Positions 32,619 to 41,839 are shown, counted from the stretch's first letter. The stretch is DNA of 64,000 bases from VRUE01 sp963718755 (GCA_963718755.1 OY970376.1:930001-994000); one strand, 5' to 3'. The notes: generated by a model not told the origin, from the letters alone. Program-made: numbers and translations.

Positions 32619-34904
32619 TCAGCCGCTCACTCGGACGAGAACCGCCCGCGACGCACCGGGTGCGTAGGGCCAGCGCTCCTCGGCGAGGGCGACCGCGCGC
32701 AGGCGGATCCGCGCCGTGCCGGCGATGTAGCGGAAGCGGTAGCGGGCATGGAAGCGGCCGCTGTGGTTGCTGCGGGTGACGAGCACCGGCCGCCAGAGGC
32801 GCGAGTCGCTCTCGTAGTACTGGATCGCGACCAGCTTGCCGCGCCGCGGAACCGGGGCCCCGCGCGTGCGAACCCGCCCCCAGAGCCGTACCGATTGGCC
32901 GTTGCGGAGATCGCGCGGCGCGGCATTGAGAATCGCGGCGCTGCGCACCCGCAGCGCCAGTGCGGCGCGCCGGGCCGGGTCCAGCCCGCGCTCACCGGCG
33001 AAGCTGACGGTGATACGCCGTGAGGGCCCGGACAGCAGAGCCAGCTTGAAGCCGCCGCGTGAACCGGTACGGACGATCTCGACCTGGCGCCGCGCCAAGG
33101 CACCGTGCGAGGGTCGCGAGACGACGCGCAAGCGCCGCCCGCCGAGCCCGGCGCCAACGGCGCTGAGCAACCGCCCCGAGAGCGACGCGCCGGCACCGAA
33201 GGGGACGGTCACGCTCTGGCCACGCCGCTTGCGCCAGCGAAGCTCGGCGAAGAGGCGGGTCTTCGCCCGTGGAGCCGAACGGGCGCTATCGGCCTGCCGC
33301 GCCGCCGGCCGGCTCGGACCCACTGGCGGCGGCAGCTTGCGCAGGGCCATCTCGGTGCCATCGGCGCGGCGAGTGGTGGAGGCGGCGTTGCCGGCCGCAT
33401 CCTCGGCGTCGGCGCGAAAGACGTAGGTGCCCGGCTCGAGGCTCGGCACCGGCGCAACCAGGCGCGCGGAACCCGCCACCTCTCCCTCCTCCAGCTTGCT
33501 CGGCAGCTCAGTCCAGTGCTCAGCGTTAACCCGCCTGTAGGCGATCCGGCCTTTCACGGCACCGGAATGCTCGTCGCTGACCCCAGCGCTGACGGTCGCC
33601 GGCAGCTCGGCTCCGGCCGGGTCGGGCACTGGCTCGAAGGCGATGCCGGGCGGCACGTCGTCGAGCCGCATCGGCATCTCGACTGCCGAGCCCGAGTCGG
33701 CGTTACCGGCCTCGTCGCGCAGCCAGAGGCGCAAGGTGAAGACGCCCGGCCGCGGCACGGTCCGATCGGCGAGCGCGGAGATGTCACGGCCGCTCGCCAG
33801 CTTGAGCCCGGTGTCGTAACCGGCGGGGCCGGTGATCCGCCAGTAGGCGCCGCCGATCGGACTGGCCGGACCCTGATCGGGGTTGCTCCAGGAGAAGTCG
33901 AAGTTGTCGACGCGACGCCAGCCCTCGCCGCCGGCGATCGAGAGATTGCGCGGAGATGCCGGCGGATGGTTGTCGATCAGGACGACGACCGGGAAGAGGC
34001 AGGCGCTGTTACCGGCAAAGTCGGTGGCGCAGCGGGTCAGCTCATGCGGGCCGTCACTGAAATTCGTGGTCTGGACCGTCACCTCGCTCGCCGCGCCGGT
34101 CGGGCACGGCTGCATCCGGGTCGCCCGCCACTCGCCGTCGATAAAAGCCTTCGCGCACTGGTACTCGGTCAGCCCCACCCGAGTACCGTCGAGGCGGGTT
34201 TCGCCGTAGCGGACCCCGCCGCCGACATCCGTATCCCAGTAGTTGACCCGCTGCGCCCCTCGGCGCCAGCCACCCGCCGCCAGCTCCGCGCCGGCGGCGC
34301 CCGGGACCGGCGAGTAGCCGTCAAAGAGGGTGATCGTCAAAGCCCGCACAGCCGACCATGAGTCCGGTTCGATCGAACACCATTTGCTCTCGGGACGCGC
34401 GCAGAGCAAGCGGTCCTCGAGTGCCGGCTGGGGCACTGAGAAGCTGGCGGAGAAGATGCGCGGGTTCACGTCGGTGCCGCCGGCGATGGCGAACGGATCG
34501 AAGCCGCCACTCCAGTTGCCGGTGCCGAGCCGCTGCTCCATGCCGTCGTGCAGCGTCTGCCACCACCGACCGGTGACAGCGGTTATGCCGGTGCCGCCGG
34601 GCGCCACCCAGCGCCAGCGGGCAAAGCGGGTGCCGGAGATGGTCGCGCCGCCCTTGGTGAAGCTCTTCATGTGGACGCCGTTGAACGGATCCGCTCCGGA
34701 CGGCGGCACGCACCAGGCATCGGAGCGGAACTTGGCGCCACCGGTGGTATCGGCCCAGTCGGCATCCCTCTCGACGTACCAGCCGCACTGCGCAACCGAG
34801 TAGTGACCGGCGGTCGCCTCGCGCGCCCCGAGCAGCAGCAACGCCAGCGCCAGCGCGATCCCCATCGCCAAGATCCGTCCCAAGCTCCCGCGCGTACCCG
34901 ACAT
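32619..34904 (-). CDS. Large secreted protein with Ig-like repeats, function unknown
   Basis: 761 residues. A signal peptide (LAMGIALALALLLLGAREATA) is followed by a cysteine-containing N-terminal domain (VAQCGWYVERDADW, DAWCVPPSG) of about 250 residues. Then come Ig-like beta modules marked by LTRCATDFAGNSACLFPVVV, FTLRLWLRDEAGNADSG and YVFRADAEDAAGNAAST, each with a DxAGN-type strand. The last 200 residues form basic Ig-like strands without an anchor. It may bind surface polysaccharide or act as an adhesin; this is inference from architecture only. Confidence 0.75.
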   Translation of the reverse strand: MSGTRGSLGRILAMGIALALALLLLGAREATAGHYSVAQCGWYVERDADWADTTGGAKFRSDAWCVPPSGADPFNGVHMKSFTKGGATISGTRFARWRWVAPGGTGITAVTGRWWQTLHDGMEQRLGTGNWSGGFDPFAIAGGTDVNPRIFSASFSVPQPALEDRLLCARPESKWCSIEPDSWSAVRALTITLFDGYSPVPGAAGAELAAGGWRRGAQRVNYWDTDVGGGVRYGETRLDGTRVGLTEYQCAKAFIDGEWRATRMQPCPTGAASEVTVQTTNFSDGPHELTRCATDFAGNSACLFPVVVLIDNHPPASPRNLSIAGGEGWRRVDNFDFSWSNPDQGPASPIGGAYWRITGPAGYDTGLKLASGRDISALADRTVPRPGVFTLRLWLRDEAGNADSGSAVEMPMRLDDVPPGIAFEPVPDPAGAELPATVSAGVSDEHSGAVKGRIAYRRVNAEHWTELPSKLEEGEVAGSARLVAPVPSLEPGTYVFRADAEDAAGNAASTTRRADGTEMALRKLPPPVGPSRPAARQADSARSAPRAKTRLFAELRWRKRRGQSVTVPFGAGASLSGRLLSAVGAGLGGRRLRVVSRPSHGALARRQVEIVRTGSRGGFKLALLSGPSRRITVSFAGERGLDPARRAALALRVRSAAILNAAPRDLRNGQSVRLWGRVRTRGAPVPRRGKLVAIQYYESDSRLWRPVLVTRSNHSGRFHARYRFRYIAGTARIRLRAVALAEERWPYAPGASRAVLVRVSG

Positions 34905-35035
34905 TCGCCCCCCTCGATCGCTTGCAGTGGAGGACCCAAGGGCGCAGCGAGGCGATCTCTCCCCCCGGCGGACAGATGTCCCGCCCCGGCGTGCACGGCC
35001 CGGGCGGCCGTGCCCGGGAGCGCCGCTTTGCGAGA

Positions 35036-36196
35036 ATGACCCCGATGCCGCTCCCGACCCAGGATCAGATCACCGAGAAGCTGCGTGCCGTCATCGACCC
35101 CGAGCTGCGCCGTTCGATCGTCGAGCTGGGCATGGTGCGCTCGATCGAGGTCAAGGAGGACGGGCGAATCGAGATCGTCGTCTCGCTCACCACCGCTGGC
35201 TGCCCGATTCGGGCCCACTTCGAACAGGCGGTCGCCCAGCAGGTCTCCGAGCTCGACGGCGTCACCTCGGTCGCGGTCGGCTTCGACGTCCTCTCAGACG
35301 ATGAGAAAGGCCAGCTCCAGCAGACGCTCGGCCGCAGCAAGCTGCCGGCTGGCGCGCTGGCCCAGGTCAAAAACGTGATCTGCGTCGCCTCCGGCAAGGG
35401 TGGCGTTGGCAAGTCGACGATGACCGCCAACCTGGCCGCGGCGCTGAGCGCCGAAGGGCATCCCGCCGGTGCCCTCGATTGCGACGTCTACGGCTACTCG
35501 ATGCCGCGCATGCTCGGCGTCAACCGAAAACCGGAGGTCAACGGCGAGCGCAAGATCCTGCCGCTGGAAGCGGCGGGCGGGGTCAAAGTGATGTCGATCG
35601 GCTTCTTTGTCGAGGAGAACTCGGCGGTCGTCTGGCGCGGCCCGATGCTGCACAAGGCGATCCAGCAATTCCTCGAGGACGTCGCCTGGGGCGAGCTGGA
35701 GTACCTCCTGCTCGATCTGCCGCCGGGTACCGGCGACGTCTCGATGACCCTCTCCCAGCTATTGCCGCAGGCCAAGTTCGTGGTCGTCACGACGCCACAA
35801 CCGGCGGCGCAGACGGTCGCCAAACGGGCCGCCGACATGGCGGTCAAGTTCGACCTCGAGCTGCTCGGGGTGATCGAGAACATGTCCGGCTTCACCACCC
35901 CCGGCGGTGAGCGCTTCACCATCTTCGGCGAGGGCGGCGGCCAGCTGCTCGCCGACGAGCTAGACATCCCGATGCTGGGCAAGGTCCCGCTCTCCGAGCC
36001 GCTGCGCGAGCACGCGGACAACGGCGTCCCCCTGGTTACCGCGGAGCCCGACTCACCGGCCTCACAGGCGATCCGCCAGGCCGCCCGCGGCATCATCGCC
36101 ACCACGCCGCAGGAGCTGCCGGTTCTGCAGGCCACCCCGGCGCCCACCGAAGCACCGCCGGTCAGCGGCACTCCGCTGCCGGTCGTCCAGGGCTAG
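35036..36196 (+). CDS. mrp: Mrp/ApbC-type iron-sulfur cluster carrier ATPase
   Basis: 386 residues from ATG 35036 (ATG 35045 also possible). Residues 5-90 are a MIP18/DUF59 domain (VIDPELRRSIVELGMV). Residues about 110-350 are the P-loop ATPase with a deviant Walker A (ASGKGGVGKSTMTANLA), DCDVYGYSMPRM, and LLDLPPGTGDVSMTLSQLLP. The CxxC of some Mrp proteins is not evident; GVIENMSGF lacks its usual cysteine. A Pro/Thr-rich tail follows. It converges with the ferredoxin gene. Confidence 0.92.
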   Translation: MTPMPLPTQDQITEKLRAVIDPELRRSIVELGMVRSIEVKEDGRIEIVVSLTTAGCPIRAHFEQAVAQQVSELDGVTSVAVGFDVLSDDEKGQLQQTLGRSKLPAGALAQVKNVICVASGKGGVGKSTMTANLAAALSAEGHPAGALDCDVYGYSMPRMLGVNRKPEVNGERKILPLEAAGGVKVMSIGFFVEENSAVVWRGPMLHKAIQQFLEDVAWGELEYLLLDLPPGTGDVSMTLSQLLPQAKFVVVTTPQPAAQTVAKRAADMAVKFDLELLGVIENMSGFTTPGGERFTIFGEGGGQLLADELDIPMLGKVPLSEPLREHADNGVPLVTAEPDSPASQAIRQAARGIIATTPQELPVLQATPAPTEAPPVSGTPLPVVQG

Positions 36197-36218
36197 TCGC
36201 CCAAGAGAAAGGCGCGGC

Positions 36219-36491
36219 TCAGGCCGCGCTCTTGCTCTTGTAGTACTCGGCGTTGATCTCGGCGTATTTGGCCCACTCGGCGGGGAGCTGGTCCTCGGCG
36301 AAGCAGGCGTCGACCGGGCAGGCCTCGACGCAGGCATCGCAGTCGATGCACTCGTCGGGGTCGATGTAGAGCATCTCGACCGAGTCGTAGTCGGGCTCGT
36401 CCGGGGTCGGGTGGATGCAGTCCACCGGACAGACCTCGACGCACGAGTTGTCCTTGGTCCCTATGCACGGCTCGGCGATGACGTAGGTCAT
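36219..36491 (-). CDS. Ferredoxin, 7Fe/8Fe (FdxA-like)
   Basis: 90 residues from ATG 36491 with AGGAGAT upstream. Two cluster motifs are seen: CIGTKDNSCVEVCPVDCI near residues 9-26 and CIDCDACVEACPVDAC near 48-63. The spacing of the first motif (C-x7-C-x3-CP) fits the [3Fe-4S] site and the second a [4Fe-4S] site, as in actinobacterial 7Fe ferredoxins. A soluble electron carrier, possibly for the P450 elsewhere in the window, though that link is only a guess. Confidence 0.93.
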   Translation of the reverse strand: MTYVIAEPCIGTKDNSCVEVCPVDCIHPTPDEPDYDSVEMLYIDPDECIDCDACVEACPVDACFAEDQLPAEWAKYAEINAEYYKSKSAA

Positions 36492-36582
36492 TCGGTGCTT
36501 ATCTCCTGAGTCGACTTTGCGGTGCCGGGCGGGGTATCGGACCCTGCCAGGCGCGAACAGGCATTTTAGGGATGATGTCCCG

Positions 36583-37464
36583 ATGCTGCTGCTGACGGGG
36601 GCGACTGGAAGCATCGGTTCACGGCTGCTGCCGCTCCTGCTGGAGCGGGGCGAGGACGTGCGCTGCCTCGTGCGCGAGCCGCGCCGGCTCGGCCCGCACC
36701 GGGTCGACGTGCAGATCGCCCTCGGCGACCTCGGTGAGATGTCGGATCCGTATCTGGTGCGGCAGGCGCTGCGAGGGGTCGACACGGTGATCCACCTGGC
36801 GGCGACGATCCGCGACCAGCCGCCGCACCGGATCGAGGAGCTGAACGGTCTGGCGACGGTGCGGCTGCTGCGTGCCGCCGAGCGCAGCCAGGTGCAGCGG
36901 TTCGCCTTCTTCAGTGCCCTCAACGCGGCGGCGACCCAGCGCACCCGCTTCTTTCGCGCCAAGTGGCTGGCCGAGCAGGCCGTCGATTCCTCGCCGCTGA
37001 AGACGACCGTTTTCGCCCCCTCGATCGTCTACGACCACAGCGACCCCTGGATCACGCTGCTGCGCCGCTTCTCCTTCCTGCCGGCGCTGCCGGTTTCCGG
37101 CGACGGCCGAGCCCGCTTCCAGCCGATCTGGGCGGCGGACGCGGCGCGCTGCGTGATCGGCGCCCTCGGCCGCGATGGGCGCGATCGCTACGAGCTGGCC
37201 GGGCCCGAGACCCTCAGCTACGACGAGATGTCCGACCTGGTCAGTCGTGTGGCCGGGCGGCCGCGCCCGTTGGTCCACATGCCCCTGCCGCTCGTCCGCG
37301 CCGGCTTGATCTGCCTCCGCTCCGTTTTCGGCGAGGCCGTGTTCGCTACTTGGGAGGAGGCAGAGCTGATGGAGATAGCGATGACGAGCGAACGCGGGAC
37401 GGCCGACGCCGAGGAGCTGGGCGTCGCGCCGCGAAGGATGGGCGATGTCCTGGCGGAGACCTAA
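36583..37464 (+). CDS. NAD(P)-dependent epimerase/dehydratase family (atypical SDR)
   Basis: 293 residues from ATG 36583. LLLTGATGSIGSRLLPLL gives the TGxxGxxG cofactor loop, followed by DTVIHLAATIRDQ. The catalytic YxxxK is replaced in RFFRAKWLAEQAV, as in NDUFA9/complex I assembly-type atypical SDRs; FAPSIVYDHSDPW and LAGPETLSYDEM also resemble that group. The end overlaps the second GH-A gene by 20 nt. Confidence 0.87.
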   Translation: MLLLTGATGSIGSRLLPLLLERGEDVRCLVREPRRLGPHRVDVQIALGDLGEMSDPYLVRQALRGVDTVIHLAATIRDQPPHRIEELNGLATVRLLRAAERSQVQRFAFFSALNAAATQRTRFFRAKWLAEQAVDSSPLKTTVFAPSIVYDHSDPWITLLRRFSFLPALPVSGDGRARFQPIWAADAARCVIGALGRDGRDRYELAGPETLSYDEMSDLVSRVAGRPRPLVHMPLPLVRAGLICLRSVFGEAVFATWEEAELMEIAMTSERGTADAEELGVAPRRMGDVLAET

Positions 37465-38569
37465 GACGGCCCTCGCCGCGCTCCTCGCCTTGGGCGCGAC
37501 GAGCCTGGCTCTGGCGGCGGCACCGGCTTCGGCGCTCACCCTCGTCCCCCCCAAGCCCAATGTCTTCCTCGGGGTCAGCGACCGCGGCTCGACGCTGGAG
37601 TTCAACGAATTCACCGAACTGCTCGGCGGCAAGCACCCGGCGCTGCTGGAGACCTTCCACCCCTGGGGCAACAGCCTCAACAAGGCCTACGAACGCTGGC
37701 GGGAAACGGGCACGCGGCCGATCCTGCACATCTCGACGATCGACGACCAGACCCTGGCCGAGCTGATCACGCCGGCGCAGATCGCGCTCGGGGCCGGCGA
37801 CGACTACCTGCTGCAGCTCAACGACTTCTTCTTCAAACGTGGCCTCCCCGCGTACATCAGGCCGCTCGGCGAGCCGAACCGCTGCCTCAACGCCTGGTCG
37901 GCGGTCAACTGCGACGGCAGCCAGAAAGGCGGCGAACACACGACCGGCTGGTACAAGCAGGCCTTCCGCCGGATCGCGGCGATCGTGCGCGGCGGCAACA
38001 GCCTCGAAGGGATCAACGCCACGCTGGCGGAAATCGGGCTGCCGCCGGTGAACCGCACCAAAGGCCCGCCGCCGACCGAACTGCCCGGGGCGCCGGTGAG
38101 CATCATCTGGAGCCCCCTGCCGGGCGGCTCGCCGCGGGTCAAGGGGAACTTCCCCGGCAACTACTGGCCTGGCTCGCGCTGGGTCGACTGGGCCGGCACC
38201 GACTTCTACTCGCAGTATCCCGTCTGGAAGGACCTCAACCGCTTCTACGCCGGCAAGCAATGGCGGCGCAAGCCGATCGCGATCGCCGAGTGGGCGGTAT
38301 ACGGCGAGGACGAACCGCGCTTCGCCAAACAGCTCGTCTCCTGGGTCGTGAAACGACCCCGGGTGCGGATGTTCGTCTACTACACCGGCTTCGGCCCCGG
38401 CGAGAACCCCTACGACCCCAGGCTCTACCCACGCACGATGAACACCCTGCGGCTCAAGGTCCGCCGCGCCACCTTCCTCACCGAAGCCGAATACAACGCC
38501 GGCCTTCTACCGCCGTTGCCGCCGAAACCGAAAAAACCCGCCACCCCCACTCCGGCGCCAACGTCCTAA
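37445..38569 (+). CDS. Secreted GH-A clan glycoside-hydrolase-like protein, GH26-like (paralogue of 7152-8246)
   Basis: 374 residues. Signal peptide (LAALLALGATSLALAAAPASA) then LTLVPPKPNVFLGVSDRGST, matching the mature start of the first copy. Candidate acid/base E143 in YIRPLGEPNRC and nucleophile E282 in AIAEWAVYGEDE. Shared blocks with the 7-kb copy are IIWSPLPGGSP and WPGSRWVDWAGTDFYS. A proline-rich tail follows. It overlaps the SDR gene by 20 nt and converges on groL, separated by a strong hairpin. Confidence 0.75.
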   Translation: MSWRRPKTALAALLALGATSLALAAAPASALTLVPPKPNVFLGVSDRGSTLEFNEFTELLGGKHPALLETFHPWGNSLNKAYERWRETGTRPILHISTIDDQTLAELITPAQIALGAGDDYLLQLNDFFFKRGLPAYIRPLGEPNRCLNAWSAVNCDGSQKGGEHTTGWYKQAFRRIAAIVRGGNSLEGINATLAEIGLPPVNRTKGPPPTELPGAPVSIIWSPLPGGSPRVKGNFPGNYWPGSRWVDWAGTDFYSQYPVWKDLNRFYAGKQWRRKPIAIAEWAVYGEDEPRFAKQLVSWVVKRPRVRMFVYYTGFGPGENPYDPRLYPRTMNTLRLKVRRATFLTEAEYNAGLLPPLPPKPKKPATPTPAPTS

Positions 38570-38578
38570 CGCCGAAAA

Positions 38579-38610
38579 GCGAGAGGCCCGGCATCTGCCG
38601 GGCCTCTCGC
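38579..38610. terminator. Intrinsic terminator between the GH-A gene and groL
   Basis: A perfect 15-bp stem, GCGAGAGGCCCGGCA (38579-38593) with TGCCGGGCCTCTCGC (38596-38610). On the minus strand it is followed by TTTTCGG, so it should end groESL transcripts; it may also stop the GH-A gene from the other side. Confidence 0.78.
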
Positions 38611-38656
38611 AAAGTCACTCGCCTGTTAGGACGAGGATACGCCTGGGCAGGCGTGG

Positions 38657-40294
38657 CTACATCATGCCCCCCATATCGGGCATACCGCCGCCTGGCATAC
38701 CGCCGCCGCCGTCCTTCTCGGGCGGCTCGGCGATGATCGCCTCGGTGACGAGGATGTTCTTGGCGATCGAGGCGGCGTTCTGCAGCGCCGACCGGGTCAC
38801 CATCGTCGGGTCGATGACGCCGGCCTTGATCAGGTCGCCGTACTCACCGTTGGATGCGTTGAGGCCTTCGCCTGGCTTCAGGTCGCGGACCTTGTTGACG
38901 ACGACCGAGCCCTCCAGGCCGGAGTTCTCGGCTATCTGGCGGACCGGCTCCTCGAGCGCGCGGTGCACGATGCGGGCTCCGGTCTGCTCGTCGGGCTCGT
39001 CGAGCTTGTCGGGATCGAGGTCTGACTGCGCGTTCAGCAGCGCGACGCCACCGCCCGGCACAACTCCCTCCTCGAGCGCCGCCCGGGTCGCCTGCAAGGC
39101 GTCCTCGACACGGTGCTTTTTCTCCTTCATCTCGGTCTCGGTGGCGGCGCCTACCTTGACCACGGCGACGCCGCCGGCCAGCTTGGCGAGCCGCTCCTGG
39201 AGCTTCTCGCGATCGAAGTCGGAGTCGGTGTTCTCGATCTCCTGCTTGATCTGGTTGATCCGACCTTTGATCGCCTCGCCGTCACCGGCGCCGTCGATGA
39301 TCGTCGTCGTGTCCTTGGAGACGACGACGCGACGGGCCTTGCCGAGCTGGTCGATCTGGGTGTTCTCGAGTTTGAGGCCCATCTCCTCGGTGATCACCTC
39401 GCCACCGGTGAGAACGGCGATGTCCTCGAGCATCCGCTTGCGGCGGTCGCCGAAGCCCGGCGCCTTGACCGCGACGCCGGTGAAGGTGCCGCGCAGCTTG
39501 TTGACGACGAGGGTCGCGAGGCACTCGCCCTCGACGTCCTCGGCGACGATCAGCAACGGCTTGCCACCCTGCATCACCTGCTCCAGCACGGGCAGAATGT
39601 CCCGCACGGAGCCGATTTTCTGGTTGGCGATGAGGATGTAGGGGTCCTCCAGCACCGCCTCCATGCGGTCCTGGTCGGTGACCATGTACGGGGAGATGTA
39701 GCCCTTGTCGAACTGCATCCCCTCGGTGAACTCCAGCTCCATGCCGAAGGTCTGGCCCTCCTCGACGTTGACGACGCCGTCTTTGCCGACTTTCTCGATC
39801 GCATCGGCGATCACGTTGCCGATCTCGTCATCGGCGGCGGAGATTGCAGCGACGCGGGCGATCTGCTCCTTGCCGGCGACCTCTTTGGACTGCTTGCCGC
39901 GCAGGTTGTCGACCACATCGTCGACGGCCTTCTCGATCCCGCGGCGCAGCGCCAGCGGGTTGGCCCCGGCGGCGACGTTCTTGAGGCCCTGGCGGACGAT
40001 GATCTGCGCCAGCAGGGTCGCCGTCGTGGTGCCGTCACCGGCGACGTCGTTGGTCGCCGTGGCGACCTCGCGGACCAGCTGGGCGCCCTGGTTCTCGAAG
40101 ACGTCCTCAACCTCGACCTCGCGGGCGATGGTGACGCCGTCATTGGTGATCGTCGGCGCGCCGAACTTTTTGTCTAGCACGACGTAACGGCCTTTCGGGC
40201 CGAGGGTCACCTTGACGGCGTCGGCGACTGCATCGACGCCGGCCTGCAGGGCCCCGCGTGCCTCCTCCTTGTACTTCAGCTCCTTGTGAGCCAT
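38657..40294 (-). CDS. groL: 60-kDa chaperonin GroEL
   Basis: 545 residues, full length. ATP-driven folding chamber working with GroES. Seen: VTLGPKGRYVVLDKKFGAPT near 30, VAGDGTTTATLLAQ near 86, the apical and intermediate domains, and a C-terminal GGGMPGGGMPDMGGMM tail typical of folding chaperonins (some actinobacterial GroEL1 copies have a His-rich tail instead). Located 42 bp downstream of groS; CIRCE lies upstream of the operon. Confidence 0.98.
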   Translation of the reverse strand: MAHKELKYKEEARGALQAGVDAVADAVKVTLGPKGRYVVLDKKFGAPTITNDGVTIAREVEVEDVFENQGAQLVREVATATNDVAGDGTTTATLLAQIIVRQGLKNVAAGANPLALRRGIEKAVDDVVDNLRGKQSKEVAGKEQIARVAAISAADDEIGNVIADAIEKVGKDGVVNVEEGQTFGMELEFTEGMQFDKGYISPYMVTDQDRMEAVLEDPYILIANQKIGSVRDILPVLEQVMQGGKPLLIVAEDVEGECLATLVVNKLRGTFTGVAVKAPGFGDRRKRMLEDIAVLTGGEVITEEMGLKLENTQIDQLGKARRVVVSKDTTTIIDGAGDGEAIKGRINQIKQEIENTDSDFDREKLQERLAKLAGGVAVVKVGAATETEMKEKKHRVEDALQATRAALEEGVVPGGGVALLNAQSDLDPDKLDEPDEQTGARIVHRALEEPVRQIAENSGLEGSVVVNKVRDLKPGEGLNASNGEYGDLIKAGVIDPTMVTRSALQNAASIAKNILVTEAIIAEPPEKDGGGGMPGGGMPDMGGMM

Positions 40295-40336
40295 TGGGTT
40301 CCTTCCTCCTTGGTCTCTAAGTCCTGTGGGCGGGGT

Positions 40337-40627
40337 CTAGCCGAGCTTGGCGAGTACGTCCGACTCGCGCATCACGAGCAGGTCCTCGCCGTCGACGACG
40401 ATCTCGTTGCCGCCGTATTTGGAGTAGAGGACCTCGTCCCCCTCCGCAACGTCGAGCGGGATCCGCTTCTCGCCGTCCTCATCCCATCTGCCATCGCCGA
40501 CGGCGACGACCTTGCCCTTCTGCGGCTTCTCTTTGGCCGTATCGGGGAGGACGATGCCGCTCGCGGTCGTCTCCTCCTCCTCGATCGGCTTGACGATCAG
40601 CCGGTCCCCGAGGGGCTTCAGCTTCAT
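40337..40627 (-). CDS. groS: 10-kDa co-chaperonin GroES
   Basis: 96 residues, the standard size. KLKPLGDRLIVKPIEEEETTA at the N-terminus, the mobile loop (TTASGIVLPDTAKEK) that contacts GroEL, and VLYSKYGGNEIVVDGEDLL near the end. First gene of the groS-groL operon, with a CIRCE element 83 bp upstream. Confidence 0.98.
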   Translation of the reverse strand: MKLKPLGDRLIVKPIEEEETTASGIVLPDTAKEKPQKGKVVAVGDGRWDEDGEKRIPLDVAEGDEVLYSKYGGNEIVVDGEDLLVMRESDVLAKLG

Positions 40628-40709
40628 CAGTGGACCTCCGTTATCGGTGATTTACTGGTCAAAGTCATGGAAAGTGGCACTTTGGAGCCATTTCAGCGGT
40701 CTCCAGGCG

Positions 40710-40736
40710 TTGGCACTCTACACGCGTGAGTGCCAA
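40710..40736 (-). promoter_or_regulatory. CIRCE element (HrcA operator) for groESL
   Basis: TTGGCACTC (40710-40718), a 9-nt spacer, and GAGTGCCAA (40728-40736) form a perfect inverted repeat. It differs from the consensus TTAGCACTC-N9-GAGTGCTAA by one symmetric change in each arm. It sits 83 bp upstream of groS, implying heat-shock control by HrcA; hrcA itself is not in the window. Confidence 0.88.
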
Positions 40737-40791
40737 GGAAGGTAAAGATAACGATAGGCCGCAGTCCGCGCTTGCCAACCCCGCGGCTGCC

Positions 40792-41265
40792 CTATCCGCT
40801 GGCAAGCAGCTTGCAGCCGAGCAGCTCGGCGATACCGGTGCCGCCGTGGGACATCACCCAGTCGTGGTTCCACTCGAAGGCGGGGCGAGCGATCGGGGCC
40901 AGCAGGTTCATCCACGGCTTCGTCGTCGCCACGTTCCACTCGTAGAGCACCGCGGTGAGGCCGGCCTGCTCGTAGAGGCGCCAGCGGCCGATCCCGGCCA
41001 GCTCGCCAACGGCGTCGGCCTGCAGCAAATGCGGCCGTTCGACGTGGGTGGTCGTGATCTCGAACTCGACCCGGTAGGGAAGCAGGCTCTTCCAGACCAT
41101 GCGCGAAACCGCGCCGACCCCGCCCCCGTCGCCGCCGTTGCGTTCTTCGACCTCCTCCACCCCGCGCCACCACTCGGGCCAGCGCTCCTGGTCGTAGATC
41201 GCCTCCCACACCCGCTCGCGGGGACAGTCGAGCAGCCAGGTGGTGAGGAAGGAGTAATCGGCCAT
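40792..41265 (-). CDS. SRPBCC-fold protein (polyketide cyclase/dehydrase-like)
   Basis: 157 residues. Opens with YSFLTTWLLDCPRERVWEAI and EWWRGVEEVE, the usual first strand and double helix of SRPBCC proteins, and ends with a long helix (FEWNHDWVMSHGGTGIAELL). Ligand and role are unknown; the fold includes coenzyme Q-binding and cyclase proteins. An ASCH-domain gene lies 18 bp upstream on the same strand. Confidence 0.82.
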   Translation of the reverse strand: MADYSFLTTWLLDCPRERVWEAIYDQERWPEWWRGVEEVEERNGGDGGGVGAVSRMVWKSLLPYRVEFEITTTHVERPHLLQADAVGELAGIGRWRLYEQAGLTAVLYEWNVATTKPWMNLLAPIARPAFEWNHDWVMSHGGTGIAELLGCKLLASG

Positions 41266-41283
41266 CGATCTGCCGCACCCACC

Positions 41284-41688
41284 TCAGTTGTGGTGCGGAG
41301 TCTCCCCATTGCCGAAATGAGCCCCGGGCGGCTCGACGATCTGCGAGAAACGGATCACGGTGACGATGTCGTCGGGGCCGACGGTGCGGCCGTAGATCTG
41401 CTCGAGGAACTTGACCTCGTCCTCGAGCCGGCGGAACTCGGGATTGTCGTGCTCGATATCGCGCGGTGAGAGATCGCCGATCTTCTTCACCTCAACATCA
41501 TCGATCACCGCGGCGAAGATTTTCTCGCGCGGGCTATGACGGAAGCCGACCGTGATCCAGACCACCTGGCCGCGCTCGTACTTGCTCGTCTTGTCGCCGA
41601 GCCGGATCGTCGCCGTCTTGCGACCTCGCTTGAGCTGGTCGACGAAAACAGTTGAGTAGAAGTTGAGCACGTAGATCCCGCCGCGCAT
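41284..41688 (-). CDS. ASCH-domain protein
   Basis: 134 residues from ATG 41688, just before the conserved fold; the frame runs on upstream opposite the RTX gene. FYSTVFVDQLKRGRKTATIR is the ASCH signature (x-GxKxxTxR), followed by YERGQVVWITV and a dense strand/helix pattern ending DDIVTVIRF. ASCH domains have the PUA-like fold, bind RNA or nucleosides and include acetylcytidine amidohydrolases. The specific target is unknown. Confidence 0.85.
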   Translation of the reverse strand: MRGGIYVLNFYSTVFVDQLKRGRKTATIRLGDKTSKYERGQVVWITVGFRHSPREKIFAAVIDDVEVKKIGDLSPRDIEHDNPEFRRLEDEVKFLEQIYGRTVGPDDIVTVIRFSQIVEPPGAHFGNGETPHHN

Positions 41689-41839
41689 GGCGCTGCGAGC
41701 GTATCTGACGGCGGGGGGAGTGGTCGCCGCAGACGAAGCTGCGAACCCGGTCGAGCGGGGTTGGCCCGGCGATGGACTTCCGTGGACGTTTGTTCGTTCC
41801 GAGGTGTAGGCAGCCTCGAAACGGTCGATGGGGACAGCG

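Noticed and set aside
38579..38610. Member of the lhr palindrome family
   Set aside because: It lacks the GGGTGTCC core and the TCCT/CCAG tags and is a simple terminator hairpin.
40710..40736. Promoter of the small plus-strand frame starting at 40726
   Set aside because: The frame is antisense to the SRPBCC and ASCH genes; the repeat is CIRCE for groESL.
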